Source: Streptomyces sp. CC0208
GTDB lineage: Bacteria; Actinomycetota; Actinomycetes; Streptomycetales; Streptomycetaceae
NCBI RefSeq assembly: GCF_003443735.1
Contig: NZ_CP031969.1
Span: 9,052,001 to 9,116,000 of the forward strand
Direction of reading: 5' to 3'
DNA: 64,000 bases
Shown: piece by piece, positions 44,214-53,726 of the stretch
How positions within the stretch are numbered: the stretch's first letter is position 1
Layout of the letters: each line of letters opens with the position of its first letter
The notes under the pieces: model-generated
Databases searched by the model: none
What the model was told of the DNA's origin: nothing
What the model saw: the letters and a program-made list of their open reading frames with translations, nothing else
Translations under genes and position numbers: made by a program

Positions 44214-45190
44214 GGGTCCGCAATGGTCGGTCCCCTCCTGGACGAGTTGGGAGCCTCGAAGCAGCTGATCGCGCGAGGCGTTCAGGTCACCCGGTTCGCC
44301 GTCCGTGACGGTGCCCGTCGGCTGCTGACGGTGCCGTTCGATGAGCTGCCCACGCCTCACCCGTACACGCTGATGGTGTTCCGCAGTACGAGACCGAGAG
44401 CGTGCTGCTGGACCGGCTGCGGGCGCTCGGCGGCGATGTGTACCGCCCCTACGAGGTCGCCTCCGTCGTCCAGGACGAGGAGGGCGTGACGCTCACCATG
44501 ACCACCGGCGAGACGCTGCGCGCCGCGTACGCCGTCGGCGGCGACGGGATGCACAGCACCGTGCGCGAAGCGGCGGGCATCGGTTTCACCGGCAACACCT
44601 ACGCCGAGTCCTTCGTCCTCGCCGACGTCGTGATGGACTGGTCCCCGGGCCCCAGCGAGGTCTCGCTCACCTTCGGCACCAGGGGCCTCACCGTGGTTGC
44701 CCCGCTCCCCGGGGGTCACTACCGGGCGGTCGCCACCGTGGACGACGCACCCACCACGCCGGATCTCGCCTTCGTGCAGCATCTGCCCGACGAGCGCGCC
44801 CCCGGCCAGGCCCAGGTCACCGACCTGGCATGGTCGTCACGGTTCCGGGTGCACCACCGAGTCGCCGACCGCTACCGCGCCGGCCGCCTGCTGCTGGCCG
44901 GCGACGCCGCCCATGTCCACAGCCCCGCTGGCGGCCAGGGAATGAACACCGGCATCCAGGACGGCTACGCCCTCGGCCGGGCCATCGCGTCTGGGCGCCT
45001 TGTCGGCTACGAGGCACGACGCCGCCCCGTCGCGCAGCGCGTGGTCGCCTTCACCCACCGGATGACCCGCGTGGCCGCCGCGCGCAACCCGATGACCCGA
45101 GCGGCACGCAACACCCTGCTCCCCCTCGTCGGCCACACGGCTCTGCCGAAGAAGCTCGCCACCGAGCTTGCCGAGCTCAACTACCGGTAG
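44214..45190 (+). pseudogene. FAD-dependent aromatic monooxygenase, 5'-truncated and frameshifted
   Basis: The N-terminal FAD Rossmann motif is missing; the match begins VGPLLDELGASKQLIARGVQVTRFAVRDG. A shift near 44385 is needed to join it to MLLDRLRALGGDVYRPYEVASVVQ, YAVGGDGMHSTVREAAGI and the second FAD motif RLLLAGDAAHVHSPAGGQGMNTGIQDGYALG. It resembles the PHBH/UbiH group. Not functional. Confidence 0.8.
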
Positions 45191-45213
45191 TGCAAACGTT
45201 GTTCGGGGGCCTC

Positions 45214-45429
45214 TCAGACGGTCGTCTCCTCGAAGGCCAGCACGTGGTGGCCGGTGTCCCAGAGCAGGGTCAGCAGGGCGCGTACCGAGGCCTGGTCGAT
45301 GTTCTCGACGATCAGTACGGTACCGTCCGCGCCCGGTGTCGACACGTGGTCGAACCTGGTCCGGATCACGTCCAGCAGGGTGCGGGAGATCGGTCCGCGC
45401 AGCGTCAGCTCGTAATGGGAAGGGGCCAT
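45214..45429 (-). CDS. Small hypothetical protein
   Basis: 71 residues: MAPSHYELTLRGPISRTLLDVIRTRFDHVS, then TVLIVENIDQASVRALLTLLWDTGHHVLAFEE, a beta-alpha-beta pattern. It lies 66 bases downstream of the LuxR gene on the same strand and may be co-transcribed. A short conserved streptomycete-type protein of unknown role. Confidence 0.6.
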   Translation of the reverse strand: MAPSHYELTLRGPISRTLLDVIRTRFDHVSTPGADGTVLIVENIDQASVRALLTLLWDTGHHVLAFEETTV

Positions 45430-45495
45430 GCGTCCAGGGAACCCGCCCCCAGGAGGGCTGCGCACCACCCGCTGGGAGAAGCACCCGGGGTGGGG

Positions 45496-47730
45496 TCAGA
45501 TCATGCCGAGTTCACGTGCCGCTGCGACGGCGTCCTGCCGAGAGGCGACGCCGAGCTTGCGGTACAAGCTCTTGTTGTACGCCTTGACCGTATTGATGGA
45601 CAGGAACATGGCGGCTCCGATTTCCCGCTGGGTCGCCGACCCCTGCAGAGCCCGCAGGATCGACAACTCCCGGTCGGTCAGTTCCTCCGCGAGGACACCG
45701 GAGCGTACGGCGGTACGGGCGCCGACACGGCCCAACCGCGCCTCGCTCTCCTCGAGCCGCCGCTTCGCGAAGGCGCTCACCGGTTCCTCCTCCACCACCT
45801 CGCGAGCCCGGGCCAGTGCGGCGCGGGCGGCGGGCCGGTCGCCGCAGGCGAGCTCGGCGTCCGCGAGATACAGCAGGCCGAGGAACAGAGTCGTCGGCCG
45901 CGGATGGAGCTCGGCTAGGGTGACCGCGCGGCGCAGCCGGACGGCGGCCGCCTCCACGTCGGCGTTCAAGTAACTGCGTCGGCCGGCGGCGATACGCAGC
46001 GCGGCGAGCCCGGGAGTGCTGGCCTCCCTCCCGTCGCCCTCGACAGCGTCGGCTGTCGGACCGGCCTCGCGCAGTACCCGGTCGCAGTCCTCGCCGCGGC
46101 CGGCCTCGACAAGGCTGACCGCCAGCATGCCCGCCACGGCCATCACGGTCCACAACGGCCAGGAGCCGCGGCGGCGCTGCTGCCACACGTCGAACAGCAG
46201 GGTCGCGGCCTCGTCGAAACGGCCGTCGCGAGCCAGCACGCCACCGAGTGTCGCCGGCACGTGGGGGTGCGCGGTGGCACCGCCGGCGGTTTCCAGTTCG
46301 AGAGCTTGCCGGGCCAGGGCCACGGATTGCGCGGCCTCGGCATCGGACATGCCGAAGCCCGCGCGAACGGTGAGCACGGCACCGCGGAAGCTGTGCCAAC
46401 CGGGCAGGACGGTGTCTGGGGTGCTGCCCGCCTCGCAGACGTCCAGCCAGCGGTTGACACGGTCCTGGTCGCCGCACAGCGCCGCCGCGAAGGCCAGTGA
46501 GTAGGCCAGCTCCGGGCCCACCGTCCGGCTGGACAGGCGCTCGCCGAACCGCAGATACGTCGCGGCGGTGCCCCGGGGGAAGAACCAGCTCTCCGCGGTG
46601 CGCAGCATCAGCTCCGCGGCCTCGTCGTCGCGGCCTGCCCGCAACAGGTGGTGCACCGCGTCGTCGATGCGGTTTTCGTCGGCAAACCAGGCCGCGGCAT
46701 GCCCCAGCACCTCCCGTGGGTCCGCTGTGGCCTCACGTCCCAGAACCTCTCGGAGCAGATGATGACACCGATACCAGTGCTGCTCGTCGTCCAGGGCGGC
46801 CACGAACAGATCGGCCCTGACCAGATCGGACAGCACCTCGGCCGATCCCGTCACCTGCAGCGCGGCGTCGCACAACGGACCGGAAAGGCGTTCGAGCGGC
46901 GCGGCCCTGACGAGCAGGTCCCGATGGCGCGGCGCGAGGCCCGGCAGTACCTCGGCCGTGAAGTAGTCCAGCAGATGCCGGTCGTCGGCGTGGCCCTTCG
47001 TCGGGTCCGCACGCAGCGCGAGAGCGGCCAGTTGCAGGCCGGCCGCCCACCCCTCGGTGCGTTCCCATACGGCTGTGGCCACCACCCCGTCGAGGTCGTG
47101 CCCCGACACCGCCGCCACCAGGGCCGCCGCCTCCTCCGGCGAGAACCGCAGCTGTGCCGCCCGCAGCTCGGTCAGGTCGCCGCGGGCCCGCAGCCGTGCG
47201 ATCGGGAGCGGCGGGTCGGTGCGCGAGGCGATCACGATCCGCAACGAGGCGGGCAGATATGTCACGAGGTACTCGACCGCCTCGTGGATCCGTTGATCGG
47301 CGAGCAGGTGGTAGTCGTCGAGGACCAGTACGTGCGGCACGGTGGTCGCCGCCAGTTCGTTGAGCAGCATCGGCAGCGCGAGGTCGACCGGAGAGACGCC
47401 GGTCGCGTCCAGTGCCTGCAACGGGCCCGCGCTGATCGCGTCGCCGGCGTTGTGCAGAGCGGTGAGCACATAACTCCAGAACCGGACGGGCTCGTCGTCA
47501 CCGTCGTCGAGCGAGACCCACGCGATACGGCGCTTCTCCTCGGGGTCGGCAGCCCAGCCGCTGAGCAGACTCGTCTTGCCCCAGCCGGCCGGCGCCACCA
47601 CCACGGTCAGCCGGGTGTCGGCCAGGCGCAACTGGCGCTGCAGGCGTTCACGCGGGACCGAGCCGGCCCGGGCCGGCGGGATCACCTGCTTCACGGCCAG
47701 CAGTGGCCGCTTGGGTATGTCCGACGTCAC
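45496..47730 (-). CDS. MalT-type LuxR-family transcriptional regulator
   Basis: 744 residues. GTG 47728-47730 with GGGAGC upstream. Starts KRPLLAVKQVIPPARAGSVPRERL, then a STAND ATPase with Walker A VVAPAGWGKTSLL near residue 50 and Walker B VLVLDDYHLL. A TPR-like helical region follows, and a C-terminal LuxR HTH: LTDRELSILRALQGSATQREIGAAMFLSINTVKAYNKSLYRKLGV. It is divergent from the nitroreductase-MFS genes, which it most likely controls in response to a small ligand. Confidence 0.92.
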   Translation of the reverse strand: MTSDIPKRPLLAVKQVIPPARAGSVPRERLQRQLRLADTRLTVVVAPAGWGKTSLLSGWAADPEEKRRIAWVSLDDGDDEPVRFWSYVLTALHNAGDAISAGPLQALDATGVSPVDLALPMLLNELAATTVPHVLVLDDYHLLADQRIHEAVEYLVTYLPASLRIVIASRTDPPLPIARLRARGDLTELRAAQLRFSPEEAAALVAAVSGHDLDGVVATAVWERTEGWAAGLQLAALALRADPTKGHADDRHLLDYFTAEVLPGLAPRHRDLLVRAAPLERLSGPLCDAALQVTGSAEVLSDLVRADLFVAALDDEQHWYRCHHLLREVLGREATADPREVLGHAAAWFADENRIDDAVHHLLRAGRDDEAAELMLRTAESWFFPRGTAATYLRFGERLSSRTVGPELAYSLAFAAALCGDQDRVNRWLDVCEAGSTPDTVLPGWHSFRGAVLTVRAGFGMSDAEAAQSVALARQALELETAGGATAHPHVPATLGGVLARDGRFDEAATLLFDVWQQRRRGSWPLWTVMAVAGMLAVSLVEAGRGEDCDRVLREAGPTADAVEGDGREASTPGLAALRIAAGRRSYLNADVEAAAVRLRRAVTLAELHPRPTTLFLGLLYLADAELACGDRPAARAALARAREVVEEEPVSAFAKRRLEESEARLGRVGARTAVRSGVLAEELTDRELSILRALQGSATQREIGAAMFLSINTVKAYNKSLYRKLGVASRQDAVAAARELGMI

Positions 47731-47883
47731 GACGCTCCCGACCTGCGGCCTGGTACCGCAACCCGACGCCGATTCTGCCAGCTCCACCACCCCGGGTACA
47801 TCTCGCGGCGGGGTGGTGCGCCGGCACCCTGTCCGCCGCGAGTCTCCTGCCACAACCCGGGGCCACGCGACAGGAGACACGCC

Positions 47884-49086
47884 ATGGCCACGAACACCAT
47901 CACAGACGAACCGCCGGAGATCGCCTTCACCCGCAGGGACGCGCTGAAACTGACCGGCCTCGGCATCGGCTCGCTCGCCACCTTCGGCGTGGGCGTCGGC
48001 GGACTCCGGGCCGCGACGAACGGAGCCTTCAGCGCCGGATCCGGCGATCCGTACGACCTCTGGCACGACTGGAGCTCGATGTCCGGCATCGAACGGGTGG
48101 TCGCCGCCGGCGTCCTCGCGTGCAACCCGCACAACACCCAGCCCTGGCGCATCACCGTCGACGCAGACACCATCGACATCCACTCCGACCCTAGCCGGCG
48201 CATGCCCCTGAACGACGCGAGCGGCCGCGAACACTTCGCCGGGCTCGGCTGCGCCGTCGAGAACATGGTGATCGCCGCCGGACCGGCCGGATTCAGCGCC
48301 GACGTGACACTCTTCCCGGACGGCATCGCTTCGGACCGAGTCGCCCGGATCGCGCTGCAGAAGGGTGGCACCGGGCAGGACCGTGACCTCGCCGCCGCGA
48401 TCCCGCACCGGCATACCAACCGCGGCCCGTACACTTCCGCCCCCGTCGACCTCAGCGGCTTCACCGAGCAGAGCTCCCGCATCGAGGGAGCGAACGTGCT
48501 GTGGATCGCCGACAGGACGACGCGCGAGCAGCTGGGCCGGCTCTACGTCGAGGCCACCGAGGCGATCACCGCCGACACCGATCAGTCGACGGAGGCCTTC
48601 GGCTGGTTCCGCAGCTCACGCGACAGCATCGACAAGCACCGCGACGGGCTCACCCTCGACGCTCAGGGCCTTGGCGGCCTGACACTGTTCGCCGCGAAAC
48701 TCCTGCCTGCGCAGTCCCGCAAGGACGGCGACGCCTACTGGGTCAAGGCCACCCGCGAGGTGCACACCGCGACCGCCGCTGCCTACGGCGTCATCACCGT
48801 CGACGACGTCACCGACAAAACCGCCCAGGTCAACGGCGGACGGCTGCTGGCCCGGATGCACCTGACCGCAACCATGCTGGGCTTTGGCCTGCATCACATG
48901 AACCAGATCACCGAACGCATCGACCGCGACACCGCGGCCGGCACCCCCGATGTCTTCTCCGCACGCTGGGCCGCCCTGCTCGGCCGCCCCGCCTCGACGG
49001 GCCTGCTGTCCTTCCGTATCGGTCACCCCGAGCGCACGCCGGGCCTCAGTCCGCGCCGCAGCCTCGAAGACGTCGTGACCAGCTGA
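47884..49086 (+). CDS. Acg-like nitroreductase-fold protein with Tat-like N-terminus
   Basis: 400 residues. AGGAGAC precedes ATG 47884. The N-terminus has a twin-arginine-like signal, AFTRRDALKLTGLGIGSLATFGVGVGG. The body shows the nitroreductase pattern ACNPHNTQPWRITVDADTIDIHSDPSRRMPLND and a late FGLHHMNQ region; the arrangement is that of mycobacterial Acg-type proteins, which bind FMN but may lack the NAD(P)H-using activity. It begins the operon with the MFS pump and HxlR regulator. Confidence 0.75.
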   Translation: MATNTITDEPPEIAFTRRDALKLTGLGIGSLATFGVGVGGLRAATNGAFSAGSGDPYDLWHDWSSMSGIERVVAAGVLACNPHNTQPWRITVDADTIDIHSDPSRRMPLNDASGREHFAGLGCAVENMVIAAGPAGFSADVTLFPDGIASDRVARIALQKGGTGQDRDLAAAIPHRHTNRGPYTSAPVDLSGFTEQSSRIEGANVLWIADRTTREQLGRLYVEATEAITADTDQSTEAFGWFRSSRDSIDKHRDGLTLDAQGLGGLTLFAAKLLPAQSRKDGDAYWVKATREVHTATAAAYGVITVDDVTDKTAQVNGGRLLARMHLTATMLGFGLHHMNQITERIDRDTAAGTPDVFSARWAALLGRPASTGLLSFRIGHPERTPGLSPRRSLEDVVTS

Positions 49087-49154
49087 CCCTCTACCGGTAC
49101 GGCGAGTCCCACGGCGCCGCCCGACCATCCGTTTCGTCCAAAGGAGGTTCCCTC

Positions 49155-50738
49155 ATGCCCAACTCCAGCATCGCGGAGCAGGCCGGCGGACCGGTGCGCG
49201 CATTGCGCCCCGGTGCCGTTCTGGCTGTGACATGCCTGGCACTGGCGACCGTTGTATCGGCGATGGCTTCGCTGAGTGTGGCGTTGCCCGACGTCGCCCG
49301 TGAGACGCACGCCAACCAGACCCAGTTGTCGTGGATCATCGACGCCTACAGTCTGATCTTCGCTTCGTTCCTGCTGTTCGCCGCGACCCTCGGCGACCGC
49401 TTCGGCCGTCGCAGGGCACTGCTCGGCGGTGTCGCAGTGTTCGGCGCAGTGTCGCTCGCCGCGACCTTCACGACCGAGCCGGGCGTCCTGATCGCCCTGC
49501 GTGCGGTGCTGGGCGTGGCCGCCGCGTTCGTCATGCCCGCCACGCTGTCCACGATCACCAGCACGTTTCCCCGCGCCCAGCAGGCGCGTGCGATCAGCAT
49601 CTGGGCGGGGGTCGCGGGCGCCAGCGCCGCGCTGGGACTGCTCGCCTCCGGAATACTGCTCGAGGCGTGGTCGTGGCGATCGGTGTTCTGGCTGAACGCC
49701 GTCATGGCCGCGGTGGCGTTCATCGGCACCTACCTCTTCGTGCCGGAATCCGCGCAGCCGGGCAAGCAGCGCATCGATGTGACCGGAGCGGCTCTCACCG
49801 TGGCGGGACTGGGGGTGCTGGTCTACTCGGTTATCGAGGCGCCCGAGCACGGCTGGGGCAGCACCCGCACCCTGGCAGGCATAGCCATCGGGCTCGCCGT
49901 CCTGGCCGCCTTCGTCGCCTGGGAGCTCAGGCACCCGCACCCCCTGCTCGATCCGCGGCTGTTCCGCAACAAGCTCTTCGCGGCCGGGTCGGTCTCGACC
50001 ACCCTGCAGTTCTTCGCGTTCTTCGGGTTCATCTTCGTCACGATGCAGTACCTCCAGCTGGTGCGCGGTGACAGCGCCCTGATGGCCGCGGTGAGCGTGC
50101 TGCCGATGTCCGCGGCGATGATCCCCAGCGCCCGCCTCAGCCCGCTCCTGGTCGCCCGGCGAGGCATGCGTGGCCCCTGGACCGTCGGCCTCGTCCTGGT
50201 CACCACCGGCCTGGTCGTGCTGGCCCAGCTCGACGCCGGCAGTTCGTACTGGCTGGTGGTGGGCGGGCTCCTGCCGCTCGGTGCGGGTATGGGCCTGGCC
50301 ACGACGCCGGCCACCGCGGCCATCACCGACGCCCTGCCGCCGCGTCTGCAGAACGTGGGATCCGCCGTGAACGACCTCTCACGCGAACTCGGCGGCGCCC
50401 TGGGCATCGCCGTCCTCGGCAGCCTCATGAGTGCCCAGTACCGTGACTCCCTCGACACCGGCGGCCTCCCCGCCCCGGTCGCGGAAGCGGCCCGCTCCTC
50501 CCTCGCCGCCGCCAACCACATCGGCCAGGCCACGGGCAACCCCGCACTGATCGACGAGGCCCGCGACGCCTTCGCCTCCGGCATGCACCTCGCACTCATC
50601 GGCGGCGCAGCAACCACCCTCCTGGCCGCCGTCGTCGTCACCCTCCTGCTGCGCCGTCCCGGCAAGCCCGGCACGGTCGTCCCGAAGACGCAGACCGACG
50701 GCACAGACCGGGAAACGGCCGCTCAAGCGACGGCATAG
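49155..50738 (+). CDS. MFS drug-efflux transporter, 14-TM (EmrB/QacA type)
   Basis: 527 residues with about 14 hydrophobic helices. Motif A FAATLGDRFGRRRALLGG and motif C-like AGVAGASAALGLLASGILLE are visible; the opening TCLALATVVSAMASLSVALPDVAR has the pattern of DHA2 exporters. A strong AAGGAGG lies eight bases before ATG 49155. Co-transcription with the Acg-like protein, under a divergent LuxR regulator, suggests drug export or detoxification. Confidence 0.9.
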   Translation: MPNSSIAEQAGGPVRALRPGAVLAVTCLALATVVSAMASLSVALPDVARETHANQTQLSWIIDAYSLIFASFLLFAATLGDRFGRRRALLGGVAVFGAVSLAATFTTEPGVLIALRAVLGVAAAFVMPATLSTITSTFPRAQQARAISIWAGVAGASAALGLLASGILLEAWSWRSVFWLNAVMAAVAFIGTYLFVPESAQPGKQRIDVTGAALTVAGLGVLVYSVIEAPEHGWGSTRTLAGIAIGLAVLAAFVAWELRHPHPLLDPRLFRNKLFAAGSVSTTLQFFAFFGFIFVTMQYLQLVRGDSALMAAVSVLPMSAAMIPSARLSPLLVARRGMRGPWTVGLVLVTTGLVVLAQLDAGSSYWLVVGGLLPLGAGMGLATTPATAAITDALPPRLQNVGSAVNDLSRELGGALGIAVLGSLMSAQYRDSLDTGGLPAPVAEAARSSLAAANHIGQATGNPALIDEARDAFASGMHLALIGGAATTLLAAVVVTLLLRRPGKPGTVVPKTQTDGTDRETAAQATA

Positions 50739-50827
50739 CACCAACCGACTGCCGCACAGATCCACCACGACGGGCGGCGCGAGGGGCCACGATCAGGCCC
50801 GCGCGCCGTACCAGGAAGGGAACCGAC

Positions 50828-51313
50828 ATGACTGCGTTGCGCACCCAGAAGGTGCACCAACCCGGCCCAGAGCGGTTGCCGGAGCCACTGGAAGCCCTCA
50901 CCCGGGCCTTCGCTCTCCTCGGCACACGCGGCACCGGGCTCATCATCACGGCCCTCGCCAAGGGCCCGGCCGACCTCCACCTCATTCACGAGCGCATCCC
51001 CGGCCTCAGCGACGGCCTGCTCACCCGACGCCTCCGGGAGATGACGGCCCTCGGCCTGGTGGCCCGAACCGCCGACCCGGGCACACGCACGAGCAGCGTC
51101 TACACACTCGCCTCCCACGGCAAGGCGCTCCTCATACCCCTGACCGCCCTGACCGTGTGGGCACAGGATCACCTCCCTGCGAAGGTCTCCGGGGGAACGC
51201 CATCCCTGCAACGCGACAGGGCGTGGGCGAAGCGGAGTTCCACGGACCTGGTACACCACCGAGGTGGTGGTTCAAGTCGGCGCAGAACGGTCCGGGAAGA
51301 CAGTGCCTGGTAG
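50828..51313 (+). CDS. HxlR-family transcriptional regulator
   Basis: 161 residues. The HxlR winged helix is seen in EALTRAFALLGTRGTGLIITALAKGPADLHLIHERIPGLSDGLLTRRLREMTALGLVAR, with the wing then TSSVYTLASHGKALLIPLTAL. The last 35 residues after WAQDHLPAK are Arg/Ser-rich and unlike the family, so the native stop was probably lost. HxlR proteins sense electrophiles or drugs and it may add a second control on the MFS gene. Confidence 0.8.
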   Translation: MTALRTQKVHQPGPERLPEPLEALTRAFALLGTRGTGLIITALAKGPADLHLIHERIPGLSDGLLTRRLREMTALGLVARTADPGTRTSSVYTLASHGKALLIPLTALTVWAQDHLPAKVSGGTPSLQRDRAWAKRSSTDLVHHRGGGSSRRRTVREDSAW

Positions 51314-51723
51314 TAGGCGCCGGAGTGCAGCGCACTCCGGCGAGCTGACGAATCGTCGACGGTGGCACTCCCTGTTTCGACCGTCGCTTCCCCACCGAAA
51401 TCCACAGAATCGGATTACAGAAATTGAGCGCGCACGGACACGTGGACCTTGGGTCATACGGTGGCCGGCTGGACCGGAACTGCCGTCGCCCGGACTGCCT
51501 GGGGTGCCGCATGGCCGGAAGGCGGGCCGAGGCGGTGGGCAAGACCGCGGCAGAGCCGACGTCCCCCGCGGCCATCGTGCCGTCGCCGCGCCAGAGCCCG
51601 CACAGCTCGGACATCTCGCCGGCAGGGCCTGCGAAAGAGAGCCAGCCGCTCCTCTAGCGGCTGCGCTGCCAACTGCCCAACGAGAAAGCGTCTTTGCCCA
51701 GAACGTAGAAGGAGAGGCCTGCA
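51314..51723. other. Intergenic region
   Basis: About 410 bases between HxlR and the methyltransferase. Open frames on both strands are short and without family match. GAAGGAGAGG just before 51724 is the methyltransferase ribosome site. Confidence 0.35.
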
Positions 51724-52671
51724 ATGGCTCCTGAAAACAAACCTGACGGCGTACGTGCCCGCGAGGGTGGTGTGGCGGCCCAGGACGGCCTCGCGGCCAA
51801 CCGGGCTCTTTGGGACCACCTCGCCGAAATCCACGGAACTGACCCCGGAGACCGGTCGTACGACGTGCAGGCATTCCTCGCCGGAGGGGAGACGCTTCGC
51901 GGGATTGAGCGAGAACTCGCGGGCGACGTGGCAGGCAGGGATCTCCTCCACCTGCAGTGCCACTTCGGGATGGACACCCTGAACTGGGCGCGCCTGGGCG
52001 CACGCGTCACCGGTGTGGACTTCTCCTCCAAAGCGATCGCACGGGCACGGACCTTGGCGGAACAGGCCGGTCTGGCCGCGGAGTTCGTGGAAGCGGACAC
52101 CCAGTGCCTCCCCGACGCTCTGGCGGGCCAGTTCGACCTGGTCGTCGCCACCTACGGGGTCCTGTCGTGGATCGGCGACCTCGGCGCCTGGATGGGCGGT
52201 GCGGCGACGGCGCTGCGTCCGGGCGGCCGACTGGTACTCGTGGACCTTCACCCCCTGTTCCAGACGGTGCTCACGTTCGACCCCTTGGTGGCCGACTGGC
52301 CCTACGGTGGCGGCGCACCGCAGCACGACGCGATGACGGGCACGTACGCCCACGCCGAAGCTTTCTCCGAGCCGAGGAAGTCCACTCAGTATCCGTATTC
52401 GGTCGGCGACATCGTGACGGCGGCCGCTTCGGCGGGTCTGATCGTGGAGCGTCTCGGCGAGCACACCGAAACCGAGACCGACGGGCGTCACATCCTGCCG
52501 CAGGGCCCGGACGGCCTGTACCGGTTCCCGTTCAGCGACACCTACCTGCCCATCCTGTATTCGCTCACCGCAGCTCTCCCGCCCGCACCCGACGGACACC
52601 CGAGGGACCCCGGCGGTGCGGTCGGGCACGATGCGGCGGGGCAGACGCCTCGTGGTGACCGCCAGCAGTGA
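51724..52671 (+). CDS. SAM-dependent methyltransferase (class I)
   Basis: 315 residues. The SAM motif I is DLLHLQCHFGMDTLNWARLGARVTGVDFSSKAI (near residues 75-107), with motif II FDLVVATYGVLSW and motif III LRPGGRLVLVDLHP. The first 25 and last 30 residues are less conserved. It belongs to the small-molecule methyltransferase group. A strong GAAGGAGAGG ribosome site precedes ATG 51724. Followed after 20 bases by the PhzF pseudogene. Confidence 0.9.
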   Translation: MAPENKPDGVRAREGGVAAQDGLAANRALWDHLAEIHGTDPGDRSYDVQAFLAGGETLRGIERELAGDVAGRDLLHLQCHFGMDTLNWARLGARVTGVDFSSKAIARARTLAEQAGLAAEFVEADTQCLPDALAGQFDLVVATYGVLSWIGDLGAWMGGAATALRPGGRLVLVDLHPLFQTVLTFDPLVADWPYGGGAPQHDAMTGTYAHAEAFSEPRKSTQYPYSVGDIVTAAASAGLIVERLGEHTETETDGRHILPQGPDGLYRFPFSDTYLPILYSLTAALPPAPDGHPRDPGGAVGHDAAGQTPRGDRQQ

Positions 52672-52691
52672 CAGACCGGGGTGTCCGATGC

Positions 52692-53566
52692 ATGTACTAC
52701 CTGCACATCGATGTCTTCAGTTCACAGCCCTACAGCGGCAACAGCCTGGCGGTGTTTCCCGACTCCGTGGCGCTCAGCGGGCAGCAGATGACGCGCATCA
52801 CCCGGGAAATGCGCCATTTCGAATCGGTGTTCCTCGCCCCCGACCCCACCCATAAGCGGACCTGCAGTGCGCGCGTCTTCGATCTCGCCGAGGAACTCGA
52901 CTTCCCTGGACACCCCCCTCATCGGGGCAGCCTGTGTCCTGCACGCTCTGCACGCTCTGCACGGCGCCGGCGAGACCGAGACCTGGCACCTGAAGCTGAG
53001 AGGCCGAACAGCCGACGTCGCCACCCGAACGCCGCTCGGCGGGCCGCTACACCGCCGTTCTCGACCAGGGCCCTGCCGCATTCCTGGGCCGCCCCAACAT
53101 CCCCGAGCTGGCCGCCTGGTTCTCCTTGGACGCCGCCGACCTGGACCCGGAACTGCCCCCAGAAGTGCTGTCCACAGGACTTCGGTACCTCATGGTCCCT
53201 GTGCGCGGCAACGCACTGGAACGCGCCCAGATCGCCCGAGACCTCGACGCCCCCCTGGCTGCTGTCGGCGCACAGTTCGCCTACCTGCTCGACGCCGCCG
53301 CGCTGGAGGGCCGCCATTGGAACAACGACGGCAAACTGGAGGATGTGGCCACCGGTTCCGGCGCCGGATGTGCCGCCGCCTACCTGCGCCGACACAGCCG
53401 GATCGGCGACGGAGAGACCGTCACCCTGCACCAGGGGCGCCACACTGGCCGCGCCGGCCAGATGGCGATCAGCGCATATGGCCAAGGGCAGAACATCCGC
53501 TTGGTCACGGTGGGCGGCGAGGTGGCGTTCGTTGGTGAAGGGCACCTCAGGGAGCTGCCCGCATGA
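52692..53566 (+). pseudogene. PhzF-family isomerase, two frameshifts
   Basis: All of a roughly 290-residue PhzF protein can be read in three successive frames. First YYLHIDVFSSQPYSGNSLAVF to ARVFDLAEELDFPGHP; then from about 52912 LIGAACVLHALHAL to RTADVATRTPLGG; then from about 53045 YTAVLDQGPAAFLG through GSGAGCAAAYLRRHSRIGDGETVTLHQG to VGEGHLREL. The catalytic Glu-type segment is in the first part. No deletion is apparent, so the lesions are recent or due to sequence error. Confidence 0.75.
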
Positions 53567-53576
53567 GCCCCTCCAC

Positions 53577-53715
53577 GTTGCAGTCCGGGTTGTCGGCTGC
53601 CGGCGCCAGATCTCCACCGCTTCCAGCTCGGCGGTCCACAGCCTTGACACCGCCTCGGACACGACCGGACAACCCCTGATCGCGACGTGGTTGTGGCTGA
53701 CACGCCTTTGGGCCG
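53577..53715. repeat. Dispersed repeat, copy 2 (shorter form)
   Basis: Matches 24991-25057 and 25156-25245 joined directly. The junction falls at GGCGGTC followed by CACAGCC near 53633. It starts 11 bases after the PhzF stop. Confidence 0.65.
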
Positions 53716-53726
53716 ACGGTCCCAAC

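Noticed and set aside
51230..51300. tRNA-like segment with GGTTCAAGTCG
   Set aside because: No acceptor stem or anticodon arm can be paired around it.
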